From assembly GCF_900103415.1 (NCBI RefSeq), contig NZ_FMXB01000013.1, positions 1 to 64,000 of the forward strand: 64,000 nucleotides of DNA, written 5' to 3'. The notes beneath the pieces were generated by a model, which saw nothing but the letters and a program-made list of their open reading frames with translations, did not search any database and was not told the DNA's origin. Made by a program: the position numbers and the translations under genes. Of the stretch, positions 48,133 through 57,600 are shown piece by piece (the first letter of the stretch is position 1; each line of letters starts with the position of its first letter). This DNA comes from Methanobrevibacter millerae. Its GTDB lineage: Archaea; Methanobacteriota; Methanobacteria; Methanobacteriales; Methanobacteriaceae.

Positions 48133-50766
48133 ATGGGATCTAAAGATTTTAATTCAATATATTTTTCTATTGTAATGGCATGTTATAATGTAGAAGATTA
48201 TGTTTGGGAAGCTATAGATTCTGTAATTAATCAAAAATTTGATTTTAAGAATCATGTTGAAATAATATTAGTGGATGATGGTAGTTTTGATAAAACTTCA
48301 GATATTTGTAAAGAATATGTTGAAAAATATCCGGATAATATTAAATATTTTTATAAAGAAAATGGTGGTCAGGCTTCTGCAAGAAATTTTGGAATCAAAC
48401 ATGTGGCAGGTAAATATGTTAACTTTTTAGATGCTGATGATAAATTAATGGAAGATACATTAGCTAATGTTTTTGATTTTTTTGAAGAAAATTACTCTGA
48501 AATTGATGTGGTTTCTGTTCCAATGTATTTTTTTGAAAGACAAACCGGTGACCATCCGCTTAATTATAAATTTGAGGAAACTAAAGTAGTTGATTTAAAT
48601 GTACAATGGAATTATCCTCAATTAGCAACTAATTCTGCTTTTATTAAAAAAGAAGTTTTAAATGATTTTCAATTTGATACTAATTTAATCAGCTCTGAAG
48701 ATGCAATAATGGTTAATAAATTATTATTGGAGAAAAAAGCTTATGGTGTAGTTGAAAATGGGGGTTTATGCTATAGAAAACGTTTTGATGAAACTTCTAC
48801 CATTGATACATCAAAATTGGATAAGCGCTTTTATCTTGGCCGTTTGAATGGTTTTTTTAAGGAATTGGTTGATTATTCACTTAATAAAGTTGGATATGTG
48901 CCTAATTTCATTCAATATGTTATTGTTTATGATATCAAATGGATGTTGATGTCTGAAGAGAGATTTGATGTATTAAATGATGAAGAGTTAATTGAATTTA
49001 ATAATGGTGTTAATTATGTATTTAAATACATCAATGATGAAGTTATTGATTGTCATTTAAAAAAAGACCCTTGGAAAATAAGAAAATGTATTTATGAATT
49101 AAAGTATGGTGAAAGTGAAATTCTTCAAAAGGATGATGATATTGTATTGTGTACTAATAATGTTATTTTAGACGAATTATCGATTCATAGATTTTATTTG
49201 GACATAATAGAAATTAAAAATAATTATTTGTTTATTTCTGGTTTTTTAAAATCCTATTTTAAAAGTTCTGATGTTGATATCATACTAGTTAGTAAAAGTT
49301 CTAATGGTGAGGAAATATTTTCATCAAAAACTTTTAACTATTTTAATAGAAAAGAAAGTAAAATATCTGAATCATATATTAATTTTGATTTTAAAGTCCC
49401 TTTATCAATTAATGAGGAATATGAGTTTAATATTCAAGTTAAATCTAAAGAATTTGGTGATTCATTTGAGCTTCCGATTAGTTTTTTAAATTATGCTCGA
49501 TTGTCTGAAGTGAGTAATTATGCAGTTTGGGATAACTATATGATTCATTTTAAAAATAACACTATTTTTATCATGCAGTACTCTTATTCTAAAATGTTTA
49601 AATGGGAAATTAGAATTTTATTGGTGATTTTAAGACATATTCCATATAATTGGTTTTCCACATTGTTTATCAGATTTATTTATTTGATTCTATTCCCTTT
49701 TTTTAAGGATAAAAAGATTTGGATGTTCATGGATCGTCGTGAAAGTGCTGATGATAATGCAGAACATCTTTATAGATATTGTAGCAACATTGATGATGGC
49801 ATTAATAAATATTTCACTTTATTTAAAGATTCAAAAGATTTCAAGAGATTATCTTCATCACTAAAAAATATAATTTCTTTTTATTCAATAAAACAAAGGA
49901 TTTTATATTTGTTTTCTGATATGATTATTTCATCACATCCTGACGAGTTTGTTTTAAATCCATTTTGGGGGAAAAATTCAAAATTATATTCTGGTCTCAT
50001 TAATTCTAAAAAAATATTCCTGCAGCATGGAATTACAAAAGATAATGTGTCATTATGGCTTAGAAAATATGATAAGAATTTAGACATGTTAGTCACGGTT
50101 TCTGAAATGGAAGCACAATCCTTTTTAGAATATGAATATAATTATGATAAAGACGTAATAAAAGTATTGGGATTTCCAAGATTTGATGATTTGACTGATG
50201 CTTCTGATAAAAAGCAGATTTTGATAATGCCTACTTGGAGGAGAAGTATTGACCATCTCAAGAATGAACAAATTATCAAATCACTTTATTTCCAAAAAAT
50301 GAATTCATTATTTAACAATGAACGATTCATTAAATTGGCACAAGACAATGATTATGATATTATAATCAAACCTCATCCTAAAATTATTGATATCATCAAC
50401 TTATTTGATACAAATGATTATGTATATATAGATAAGACGAGCGGTTATCAAGATTTATTCAATAATTCTTCTTTATTAATCACAGATTATTCAAGTGTTG
50501 CATTTGATTTTGCATACATCAAAAAGCCAGTAATTTATTATCAATACGCAGATGACTATCATTTTGAGGAAACCTTCTTTGATTATGAAACAATGGGTTT
50601 TGGAGAAGTAATTTCAGATGAAGATGAATTAATCAACCTTGTTGATAAATATATAATAAATGATTGTGAAATGAAAGAAGAATATAAAAATCGTGTCGAT
50701 AACTTTTATAAATTTAAAGATAAAAATAATTGTAAACGTGTTTATGAAGAAATTAAAAAATTATAA
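48133..50766 (+). CDS. GT2-TagF surface-polymer transferase, 877 residues
   Basis: Same layout as the second and third parts of the preceding protein: GT2 domain (about 10-300) with VDDGS and LDADD, beta domain (~340-470), and TagF domain (~500-877) with FLQHGITKD, IKPHPK and LITDYSSVAFDFAYIKKP. The two proteins are clear paralogs (13 bp apart, same strand). A plausible job is adding sugar and polyol-phosphate units to one polymer. Donor and acceptor cannot be read from the sequence. Confidence 0.82.
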   Translation: MGSKDFNSIYFSIVMACYNVEDYVWEAIDSVINQKFDFKNHVEIILVDDGSFDKTSDICKEYVEKYPDNIKYFYKENGGQASARNFGIKHVAGKYVNFLDADDKLMEDTLANVFDFFEENYSEIDVVSVPMYFFERQTGDHPLNYKFEETKVVDLNVQWNYPQLATNSAFIKKEVLNDFQFDTNLISSEDAIMVNKLLLEKKAYGVVENGGLCYRKRFDETSTIDTSKLDKRFYLGRLNGFFKELVDYSLNKVGYVPNFIQYVIVYDIKWMLMSEERFDVLNDEELIEFNNGVNYVFKYINDEVIDCHLKKDPWKIRKCIYELKYGESEILQKDDDIVLCTNNVILDELSIHRFYLDIIEIKNNYLFISGFLKSYFKSSDVDIILVSKSSNGEEIFSSKTFNYFNRKESKISESYINFDFKVPLSINEEYEFNIQVKSKEFGDSFELPISFLNYARLSEVSNYAVWDNYMIHFKNNTIFIMQYSYSKMFKWEIRILLVILRHIPYNWFSTLFIRFIYLILFPFFKDKKIWMFMDRRESADDNAEHLYRYCSNIDDGINKYFTLFKDSKDFKRLSSSLKNIISFYSIKQRILYLFSDMIISSHPDEFVLNPFWGKNSKLYSGLINSKKIFLQHGITKDNVSLWLRKYDKNLDMLVTVSEMEAQSFLEYEYNYDKDVIKVLGFPRFDDLTDASDKKQILIMPTWRRSIDHLKNEQIIKSLYFQKMNSLFNNERFIKLAQDNDYDIIIKPHPKIIDIINLFDTNDYVYIDKTSGYQDLFNNSSLLITDYSSVAFDFAYIKKPVIYYQYADDYHFEETFFDYETMGFGEVISDEDELINLVDKYIINDCEMKEEYKNRVDNFYKFKDKNNCKRVYEEIKKL

Positions 50767-50782
50767 TTTATATGTGGTTTAA

Positions 50783-51799
50783 ATGGTTTTACCGAAAGTT
50801 TCGATTATTATTCCGATTTATAATCCTGGAGAATATTTCGTCAAATGTTTAGATTCGGCTATTAATCAAACATTAACTGATATTGAGATTATTTGTATCG
50901 ATGATGGATCTACAGATGATTCAATTAACCTTTTAGAAAAATATTCAAAAAATGATGAAAGATTTAAGATATTTCATCAGGAAAATCTTGGTGCTGGTGC
51001 TGCAAGAAATAAAGGCATTGAAAATGCTAATGGCGAATATATTGTTTTCTTAGATTCTGATGATTGGATTGAAAAGGACATGTGTGAAAAATTGTATAAT
51101 CATGCAAAACACTTGGATGTGGATTTGGTTCTATTTGATGTAATTTGGTATCATAAAGACAATAAAAAAGAGTTATTTAAGTATTTCTCTGAGGATGAGT
51201 TTAATCAGGATTATAATTCTTTTGTGTTTGATAGAAAATTTATTCATGAAAAAGTTGTGGATCCAAGTTTGGGCGTAATTTGGTCTAAATTTTACAAAAC
51301 TTCCTTTTTAAAGGATAATAATATAAAGTTTTCCACATATAAAATTTATAATGACGTTGTTTTTCATTTTAAAACAATATTGTCTGCCAATAAAATTGCA
51401 TACTATCCTCATGTTTTCTATCATTATATTAAAGTAGGCCAGCCGTCATTACAAACATCTTATCGCTGGGGTAAATATGAATCAACATGGTTTAATGTAA
51501 TGATGGAAGTTCGTGAATTTTTGTTGAAAAATAATTTGATGGATGAATTTAAAATGACATTTATCAATTATTCATTTGTTAGTTTTGAAAGAAAACTTAG
51601 GGGCACAGATGAAAAATATAAAGAAGAGTTTTTTGAAAAAATAAAATATTTTTATGAGTCTTTTGATTTATCTATTGATGAATTTAAATCTTTGATTTTT
51701 CTATATCAAACATATTATGTGCATGTTTTATGTTCTGATGATTATGGAGAATTTAATAAAATGAATATTGTTTTTGATGGAAAAAATATTTCTATCTAA
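50783..51799 (+). CDS. GT2 family glycosyltransferase
   Basis: 338 residues. GT-A fold with VSIIIPIYNPGEYFVKCL at about 5-22, CIDDGSTDDS near 38 and FLDSDDWIEKDM near 91, all catalytic features intact. The C-terminal 100 residues are helical and family-variable. It belongs to the same operon (16 bp after the 877-residue transferase) and would add one sugar in surface-polymer synthesis. Ends 5 bp from a convergent coiled-coil gene. Confidence 0.85.
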   Translation: MVLPKVSIIIPIYNPGEYFVKCLDSAINQTLTDIEIICIDDGSTDDSINLLEKYSKNDERFKIFHQENLGAGAARNKGIENANGEYIVFLDSDDWIEKDMCEKLYNHAKHLDVDLVLFDVIWYHKDNKKELFKYFSEDEFNQDYNSFVFDRKFIHEKVVDPSLGVIWSKFYKTSFLKDNNIKFSTYKIYNDVVFHFKTILSANKIAYYPHVFYHYIKVGQPSLQTSYRWGKYESTWFNVMMEVREFLLKNNLMDEFKMTFINYSFVSFERKLRGTDEKYKEEFFEKIKYFYESFDLSIDEFKSLIFLYQTYYVHVLCSDDYGEFNKMNIVFDGKNISI

Positions 51800-51804
51800 T
51801 ATGA

Positions 51805-52305
51805 TTATTTCTTTTTATTCATATTGCTGATTTTCCTTAGGGGTGATGTAATTTTCCAACTTTTAGAAGATAAAATTTCTTTTTCTTTATTTTTTAGAGT
51901 ATTATTATTTTCTTTTAGATTTTTGTATGAGCATTTTAACATATCATATTTTATATTTGTTTCATGTTGTTGTGTTTTAAGCTGATTGAGTTTCGTGTTT
52001 AATGCAGTATTTTCTTGAGTTTTATCTATTACTTTTTTATTAAGGTCATCTCTTTCATTTAATAAAATATCATAATCTTTTTTTAAATTAGTTAATTTTG
52101 ATTCTGTTTCAATAATTTTTTTTTCAATTTTTTTATTTTCTTTATCCAATCTTTCATTTATTGATTGGTATTTGTTTAATTGTTTATTTATTCTGGTTTT
52201 ATCTTCTTTTTCTTTTTTAATTAGTGACTCAAGATTTATTATATATTCTTTAAGGATATTCTCTTTTGAATTGTTTGTTTTATCACTATAAGTTGATTCT
52301 TTCAT
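51805..52305 (-). CDS. Coiled-coil protein with SWKITSPLR tail
   Basis: 166 residues, almost all one long heptad-rich helix (residues ~20-140, high in Lys, Glu, Asn, Leu) and no signal or membrane helix. The end SSKSWKITSPLRKI resembles a short motif that closes coiled-coil regions in many surface-polysaccharide glycosyltransferases and methyltransferases. No enzyme domain is present, so this may be a stand-alone scaffold or a severed piece of such an enzyme. Faces the GT2 gene with a 5-bp gap. Confidence 0.6.
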   Translation of the reverse strand: MKESTYSDKTNNSKENILKEYIINLESLIKKEKEDKTRINKQLNKYQSINERLDKENKKIEKKIIETESKLTNLKKDYDILLNERDDLNKKVIDKTQENTALNTKLNQLKTQQHETNIKYDMLKCSYKNLKENNNTLKNKEKEILSSKSWKITSPLRKISNMNKKK

Positions 52306-52516
52306 TGAAACACCTATTTATAAAAAAGTTATATTTATTTATATGATACGATTTTAATTATAATTTTTTATTTTTAGATTATTTAATATTTCTATTCTTT
52401 CCTATTTTCAAAAATTTTCCTTTATAAAAAATTTTAAATCAGTTAAATTATTTAATTGATGTTCTCCACATTATTTAAATAGAAGTTAATTAATAATATT
52501 TATATGAGGTGACTTT

Positions 52517-52975
52517 ATGGAAAAGAAATCTTTAATTTTGATTATTGTTTGCATAATTGTATTTTCTTTTGTATTTTTGACATATGCAGGTATTTTTAAT
52601 CAAGAAGAGTCTCTTCAAGTAGGTGAAATTAATTTTAAACTTCCTGAAGGTTATAAATATGTGGGTTTTGTTAAACAAGGATTTCCAAAAACAACTAATG
52701 GATTAGATTCAATTTATTTTGATTTTTATAATGATACGAATATTTCCAATCATGTTAAAGATTTTGTGAATGAATGTGATTCGAAAAATAGATCTGTTGC
52801 TGTATCAAATTTCACAACTAATGATATTTTTGTTTATAAAGCTGTTAGCAGTACTAATTCAAGCCATTATTGGTTTGTATATGGCGACAAAACATATACA
52901 TTTTTCACTTGGAAAGAAACATTTAAAATAGATGATATTGCTCATTATTTAATAGATTCATCAGTAAAAAATTAA
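52517..52975 (+). CDS. Small exported or membrane-anchored protein, function unknown
   Basis: 152 residues beginning with a hydrophobic segment (residues 5-26, LILIIVCIIVFSFVFLTYAG), either an uncleaved anchor or a signal peptide. The outer part has aromatic, Asn- and Ser-rich text and several NxT/S sites. No family recognised. AGGTGA (52505) precedes the ATG. It lies between two convergent/divergent gene groups and is likely its own transcript. Confidence 0.6.
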   Translation: MEKKSLILIIVCIIVFSFVFLTYAGIFNQEESLQVGEINFKLPEGYKYVGFVKQGFPKTTNGLDSIYFDFYNDTNISNHVKDFVNECDSKNRSVAVSNFTTNDIFVYKAVSSTNSSHYWFVYGDKTYTFFTWKETFKIDDIAHYLIDSSVKN

Positions 52976-53186
52976 ATTTTTTTTATTTGATGTATCTTCT
53001 ATTTTTTTTCATTTTCAATTTTATATTAACTTAATCAATAGTTTCCTAAATATTCTTTGTTTAAAATAGGGCCTATTTTGAATATTCCTAAATAACCTGT
53101 TGTTAATATAATAATGTTTTTCTAATAGTTATTGTATTAAGAAAATGAGCAAATTAATGGTTTTAAATCTAATTTAAAAATAAAAG

Positions 53187-53209
53187 AATATAGGTTTATA
53201 ACCTATATT
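53187..53209 (-). terminator. Terminator of the GT39-like gene
   Basis: Perfect 10-bp stem AATATAGGTT/AACCTATATT, loop TAT, about 20 bp beyond the minus-strand stop and followed by a T-rich run in that direction. Confidence 0.6.
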
Positions 53210-53227
53210 TGAGAGTATTGTTTTTTA

Positions 53228-54694
53228 TCACAAAACTTTTAAGAAACAAACATTTTTTGTCTCTATAAGAGGTTTTGTTTTAATATGTTTATCGAATTTT
53301 GAATTTTTAGTTATAATGTAGATATTCTTATCTTGATTGTCTTCAATCAATTTAGGAATTTCATCTTTCGATATCTCTTTAAACTCATATGTGTCATGAA
53401 GTTCACTCAGATTATATCCGTAGAGTTCGCTTGGTGGATTAAGTAGATACATTTCTGTGCAATTTGAATACTCCATGTAAAACATTCTGTTACGTGCATC
53501 ATTAATTACAATTGAATTATTGTCTTGACTTATCTGATCAAAAAATGCTTCTTTATCCATATTATTTGTGGCCCAAAATTCATTAGATGAACTTATTTGT
53601 GATATTCCTGCCAACAACAATAATAAAACCAATGCAAACGAAATTATGAATTCCTTTTTAGCATCAATTTTACCTATTATGAATGAAATCACAAACCATA
53701 ATACGGCTGCGGAAGGTAGTAAGTATCTATCTACCATTATTGGTCTTACGATTGAAACACTTGTTCCGATAACTATTGTCCCGAAATATGCTATAATGCC
53801 ACATAATATATAAAACTTATCTGTCCTGTCCATATCACCAAATTTTCTTAGTGAATAAAGTATGAAAACAGCAAATATCACTATTGAGAATATGCAAGTA
53901 ATAAGATTTCTAGAAGAAGTAACAAAATATCCCAAAAAGCCTATTAAATTCTTTATGGTTAACTCCGGAATCCAATATCCTTCACTAACAAATGATACTT
54001 GGCTTATTAAAGATATGAGCCATGGGGTGAATAAAATTATTCCCGCAATTGCTGAAATTATCCAGTATTTAAGTTTTTCTTTATCGTTCATAAATAGATA
54101 AACAAATAAACATACATAAATACATACAATTGGAATTGCGGCAAAATAATGTGTGTATGCTGCTAAAACAGAAAAGATTGTAAGCAGCGCCCAAGATTTT
54201 GTGTCATTTTTATCCATAACATCTTTTAAATAGATAAATGTTAAGATTACAAATAACATCGCCCAACTGTACATTCTTATTATTGAATAATACACTAAAA
54301 ATTCACTCATAACCGCCATTGAAAAAGCAAATAAACCTGCAGTTAAATATCCATACTCATTTTTTATTTTTGTAGCAGATATAATAAGAATTATTGCATA
54401 GGGCACAATTGACATTAATTTATATATGAAAATTTTATTGGATTCAAGCCCCAAAATTGTTAAAATATCTGTAACTACTTTTAGAAGTAAATAATGAAGT
54501 GGTGGATGGACATCATGAGAAATAACATAAGCCAAATCAGTTATTGGAAAATGAAGAACACTAAGTGTAAAATATTCATCAATATGAATAATCATTTGAT
54601 TGAATGGCGATATTAACATATATCCTAGCATTACGATGCTCAATGCTAGGAAAATTGTACCAATAATATCTTTATATTCTTTATTAATTGTCAT
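53228..54694 (-). CDS. GT39-like membrane glycosyltransferase
   Basis: 488 residues with about 11 membrane helices. The first outer loop has HIDEYFT (about residues 36-42), placing the acidic pair used by GT39/ArnT/PMT-type enzymes, followed by HDVHPPLHYLLLK (about 60-72), another family hallmark. Such enzymes transfer a sugar from a polyprenyl-phosphate donor on the outside of the membrane. The C-terminal ~120 residues form a soluble domain. Acceptor unknown; a glycoprotein or surface polymer is likely given the neighbours. A terminator follows. Confidence 0.75.
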   Translation of the reverse strand: MTINKEYKDIIGTIFLALSIVMLGYMLISPFNQMIIHIDEYFTLSVLHFPITDLAYVISHDVHPPLHYLLLKVVTDILTILGLESNKIFIYKLMSIVPYAIILIISATKIKNEYGYLTAGLFAFSMAVMSEFLVYYSIIRMYSWAMLFVILTFIYLKDVMDKNDTKSWALLTIFSVLAAYTHYFAAIPIVCIYVCLFVYLFMNDKEKLKYWIISAIAGIILFTPWLISLISQVSFVSEGYWIPELTIKNLIGFLGYFVTSSRNLITCIFSIVIFAVFILYSLRKFGDMDRTDKFYILCGIIAYFGTIVIGTSVSIVRPIMVDRYLLPSAAVLWFVISFIIGKIDAKKEFIISFALVLLLLLAGISQISSSNEFWATNNMDKEAFFDQISQDNNSIVINDARNRMFYMEYSNCTEMYLLNPPSELYGYNLSELHDTYEFKEISKDEIPKLIEDNQDKNIYIITKNSKFDKHIKTKPLIETKNVCFLKVL

Positions 54695-54878
54695 ATTATT
54701 AGTTTTGTTTATATATAATATAAGTTTTTTCTTGTTTTTGATTTTTAGTATTTTTAGATATATGAACTAATATTATAGATGATTTGGAGTATTTTCATTA
54801 AATAAATTCGATTATTATTAATTGGGTATGCGAATAACTTTTATAATTTTAATAACAAATATTATTAATAATTAGTTA

Positions 54879-55967
54879 ATGGGAAATTTGAAATTCATGA
54901 CTTTTAAAAATAAAATTTTATCAAAAAGTAATAGCTATAATTTTTACAAAGAAGAATATGAAAAGTACAAACAAAAATATGAAGCTATTTCAAAAGAAAA
55001 TTCTAAATTAAAAGATGAATACAACAAGTTAAATGAAGAATATAAATATTTTTCTAATTTAAAGCGTTTAGAATCTCTTGCAGCTAGTTTTTGTAATAGG
55101 AGTTTTTATAATTATTCATTTCGTGAAGATTTCCCATTAAAATTTAATGATTTTTTAAAAAATCTTCCAGAAGATTCTAGAAAACAAGCTATTCAATTAT
55201 ATTTAAGAGCTAATGCTACCTATTTAATTAATTATACTGATACGTTTTTCACTGATGAAGAATTAAAACTCCAGGATGAGTATATTGAATTTTCAAATAA
55301 AAATGTTTCAGGTAATGAAATTTGCGGTTTTAAATTCACAGATCAAAGCTATAATAAACATTGCTTTATGTATGATTTTTTAACAGGTGAAGATTTGCAA
55401 TATATTGGAAATAAAGATATCATCGATGCCGGTGCTTATATTGGCGATTCATCATTGGCGTTTACTAAATTAACGATATCTAATGTTCATGCTTTTGAGC
55501 CATTTGAAGAATCATTTAATAAGATGCTTGAAAATATTAAACTTAATGATGTTAAAAATATTGTCCCGGTAAAAGCTTCTTTAAGCGATAAAAATGGTGA
55601 GGAAAAAATATATCTTTCAGGGGATAATGTTCAGGGAATAACTTCAGATGAAAGTTTTAGGCGTTATGATAAATCATTCACTGTTGAAACACTGACCATT
55701 GATAAATATGTTGAAGAAAATAATCTAAATGTGGGTTTTATTAAAGTCGATGTTGAAGGTACTGAACAGAGATTGCTAAAAGGTGCTATTGAAACTATTA
55801 AATCACAAAAACCTCTATTAATTTTAAGTATTTACCATAATCCTAGTGATTTTTTTGAAATCAAGCCTTGGATTGAAAAATTAGATTTGGGTTATAATTT
55901 TAAAATATCAAAAGAAAGGCCATGGACATTCTTTGCGGATACCGTTTTGGAATGCAGGCCATATTAA
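54879..55967 (+). CDS. FkbM family methyltransferase with N-terminal coiled coil
   Basis: 362 residues. Residues ~20-65 form a coiled coil (rich in EEYEKYKQKYE). Residues ~180-350 are an FkbM methyltransferase: DIIDAGAYIGDSSLAFTKL (motif I, about 182-200), VHAFEPFEES, and FIKVDVEGTEQRLLKGA (about 287-303). FkbM members O-methylate sugars or polyketides, so glycan methylation is likely. Start 54879 is the first ATG; 54897 is also possible, and no clear ribosome site is seen for either. Confidence 0.8.
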   Translation: MGNLKFMTFKNKILSKSNSYNFYKEEYEKYKQKYEAISKENSKLKDEYNKLNEEYKYFSNLKRLESLAASFCNRSFYNYSFREDFPLKFNDFLKNLPEDSRKQAIQLYLRANATYLINYTDTFFTDEELKLQDEYIEFSNKNVSGNEICGFKFTDQSYNKHCFMYDFLTGEDLQYIGNKDIIDAGAYIGDSSLAFTKLTISNVHAFEPFEESFNKMLENIKLNDVKNIVPVKASLSDKNGEEKIYLSGDNVQGITSDESFRRYDKSFTVETLTIDKYVEENNLNVGFIKVDVEGTEQRLLKGAIETIKSQKPLLILSIYHNPSDFFEIKPWIEKLDLGYNFKISKERPWTFFADTVLECRPY

Positions 55968-56011
55968 TAAAAATTATAAATGATATTTGATAAATCTATA
56001 AATGTGATATT

Positions 56012-56818
56012 ATGGAAACTGTAAGTAATAGAGATGAAATTTCATCATTAAATGATAATAAAATCAATGGCAATCCTAAAATGGAACGCTCCAAAATTAC
56101 TTTTGCAGGTAAAAATAATATTTTGTTCTGCGAAAATAATGTTAATTTAGTTAATTGTAATATAGTATTTAAGGGAAACGATTCGTTAATTTATTTATCC
56201 AGTTGTAAAGGGAATTATTCTTTAAATATGCAAGTAGTTCATGATTCAGTAATTTACATAGGTAAAAATAATGATTTGATTCCACCAATCAATCTTAATG
56301 TACAGGAACATCAGAATTTAATAATTGGTGAAGATTGCAGTATTGGAAGCAATACTAATATCCGAACGGGTGATGCACATATTATTTATGATGAAGAAAG
56401 CAAAGCTAGATTTAATAAAGGTTCAAGCGTTATTATCGGGGATCATGTCTGGTTAGGCCACCAAATTTATGTTGATAAAGGCGTTATTATAGGTTCTGGT
56501 TCTGTTATTGAAAATAATTCTTATATTGCATCTAATTCAATATTAAAATCTAATAGTATTTATCAAGGAAATCCTGCAAAACTCATAAAAGAAAATGTAT
56601 TTTTCACAAAGGATTATGTTGCAAACTTCACAAAGGAAGATTCACGTACTTTTGATACATATAGTAGTAGGGTTTTCTTATATGATGTTGTTGATGGTGA
56701 AACATTAGATATTAAAAAAGTAGATGGTTTATTATCTAGATTTGATGTAAATGAAAAATTAGATTTCGTGCAAAAATTGTTTATTCAAAATAAAAGACAT
56801 AATAGGTTTTCAATTTAA
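56012..56818 (+). CDS. Left-handed beta-helix acyltransferase, copy 1
   Basis: 268 residues of hexapeptide-repeat (CatB/Xat-like) type. A first beta part (~25-105) is followed by the acetyltransferase coil (LIIGEDCSIGSN near 107, GDHVWLGHQIYV near 148, IGSGSVIENN near 166). DAHIIYD (~125) places the probable catalytic histidine. Likely O-acetylates a surface sugar. It converges on a paralog with a 4-bp overlap; the two 3' ends form a hairpin. Confidence 0.78.
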   Translation: METVSNRDEISSLNDNKINGNPKMERSKITFAGKNNILFCENNVNLVNCNIVFKGNDSLIYLSSCKGNYSLNMQVVHDSVIYIGKNNDLIPPINLNVQEHQNLIIGEDCSIGSNTNIRTGDAHIIYDEESKARFNKGSSVIIGDHVWLGHQIYVDKGVIIGSGSVIENNSYIASNSILKSNSIYQGNPAKLIKENVFFTKDYVANFTKEDSRTFDTYSSRVFLYDVVDGETLDIKKVDGLLSRFDVNEKLDFVQKLFIQNKRHNRFSI

Positions 56819-56832
56819 ATATAAAACCTATT
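56801..56832. terminator. Bidirectional hairpin at the overlapping ends of two acyltransferase genes
   Basis: AATAGGTTTT (56801-56810) pairs perfectly with AAAACCTATT (56823-56832), 10 bp; both stop codons are in the loop. Both arms code for the same residues (NRF) in the two opposed genes, and T-rich sequence follows in both directions. Confidence 0.65.
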
Positions 56833-57600
56833 TTTATTTTTATTATTTCTTAATTCTAAAATTTTATTAATTTTTAAATCCATATTTTCGGTACTAGTAA
56901 TCTCTTTTATTTGTTCAAATCCACTTCCAGAATTTATATTTGAATAAATCCATTGATCGCTAGTATAATTCATTGATTCTTCTGTTTCTTTTTTTGTGTA
57001 TCTATGAACAGTCCTACCGTCGAAAAATATGTTTCTTTTAATCTGTTGTGGAGGATTGCCTGCCCAACTTGAGTTAGATTCTATTTTTTTACCACTCATA
57101 ACACTTTTTGCACCAATGATGCTTCCAGATCCTATTTCTGCTCCTCTTAAAATCAATGCTTCTTGAGCTATCCAAACATGATCCCCTATGTAAACATCTT
57201 CAGTTAGATTTATTCTTTCCATTGTGGCCATATCGTAAATTAAATGTGGATCTGCTAAACGAATCCAGATTCCATGAGCAAATAAACAATCTTTCCCTAT
57301 AAATACGCTTTTTTCTTCAGATAAAATCATATATAATTTTGAATTGAAATAATTATTTTCATCAATGAATAAAACTGAATTATTAAAAATATTAACAAAT
57401 AGCTGATAATGATTATAATTTGAAGAAAGGTATACAATTGAGTTATTCCCATTAAAAAGTAAAGTACTTCCATTTAAAACAACATTTTCTTCACATATTA
57501 AAATATTATTTTCTCCATTAAATATAATTTCACTATTTATTAATTCAGGTGAGTTATAAAAAATTTTGTTATTTTTTTCATCTTCTTTTATTATTTTCAT
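56815..57600 (-). CDS. Left-handed beta-helix acyltransferase, copy 2
   Basis: 261 residues, the same layout as copy 1: beta part (~18-90), VFIGKDCLFAHG near 96, DPHLIYD near 115 with the probable catalytic histidine, GDHVWIAQEALI near 136, IGSGSIIGAKSVM. Ends NRFYI while copy 1 ends NRFSI, showing common origin. The copies have diverged strongly elsewhere. Likely acts on a different surface-polymer site. Confidence 0.78.
   Translation of the reverse strand: MKIIKEDEKNNKIFYNSPELINSEIIFNGENNILICEENVVLNGSTLLFNGNNSIVYLSSNYNHYQLFVNIFNNSVLFIDENNYFNSKLYMILSEEKSVFIGKDCLFAHGIWIRLADPHLIYDMATMERINLTEDVYIGDHVWIAQEALILRGAEIGSGSIIGAKSVMSGKKIESNSSWAGNPPQQIKRNIFFDGRTVHRYTKKETEESMNYTSDQWIYSNINSGSGFEQIKEITSTENMDLKINKILELRNNKNKNRFYI

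Noticed and set aside
53064-53080. AAAATAGG-G-CCTATTTT palindrome as a regulator site
   Set aside because: A single isolated palindrome in an AT-rich gap with no promoter close by; not enough to call.
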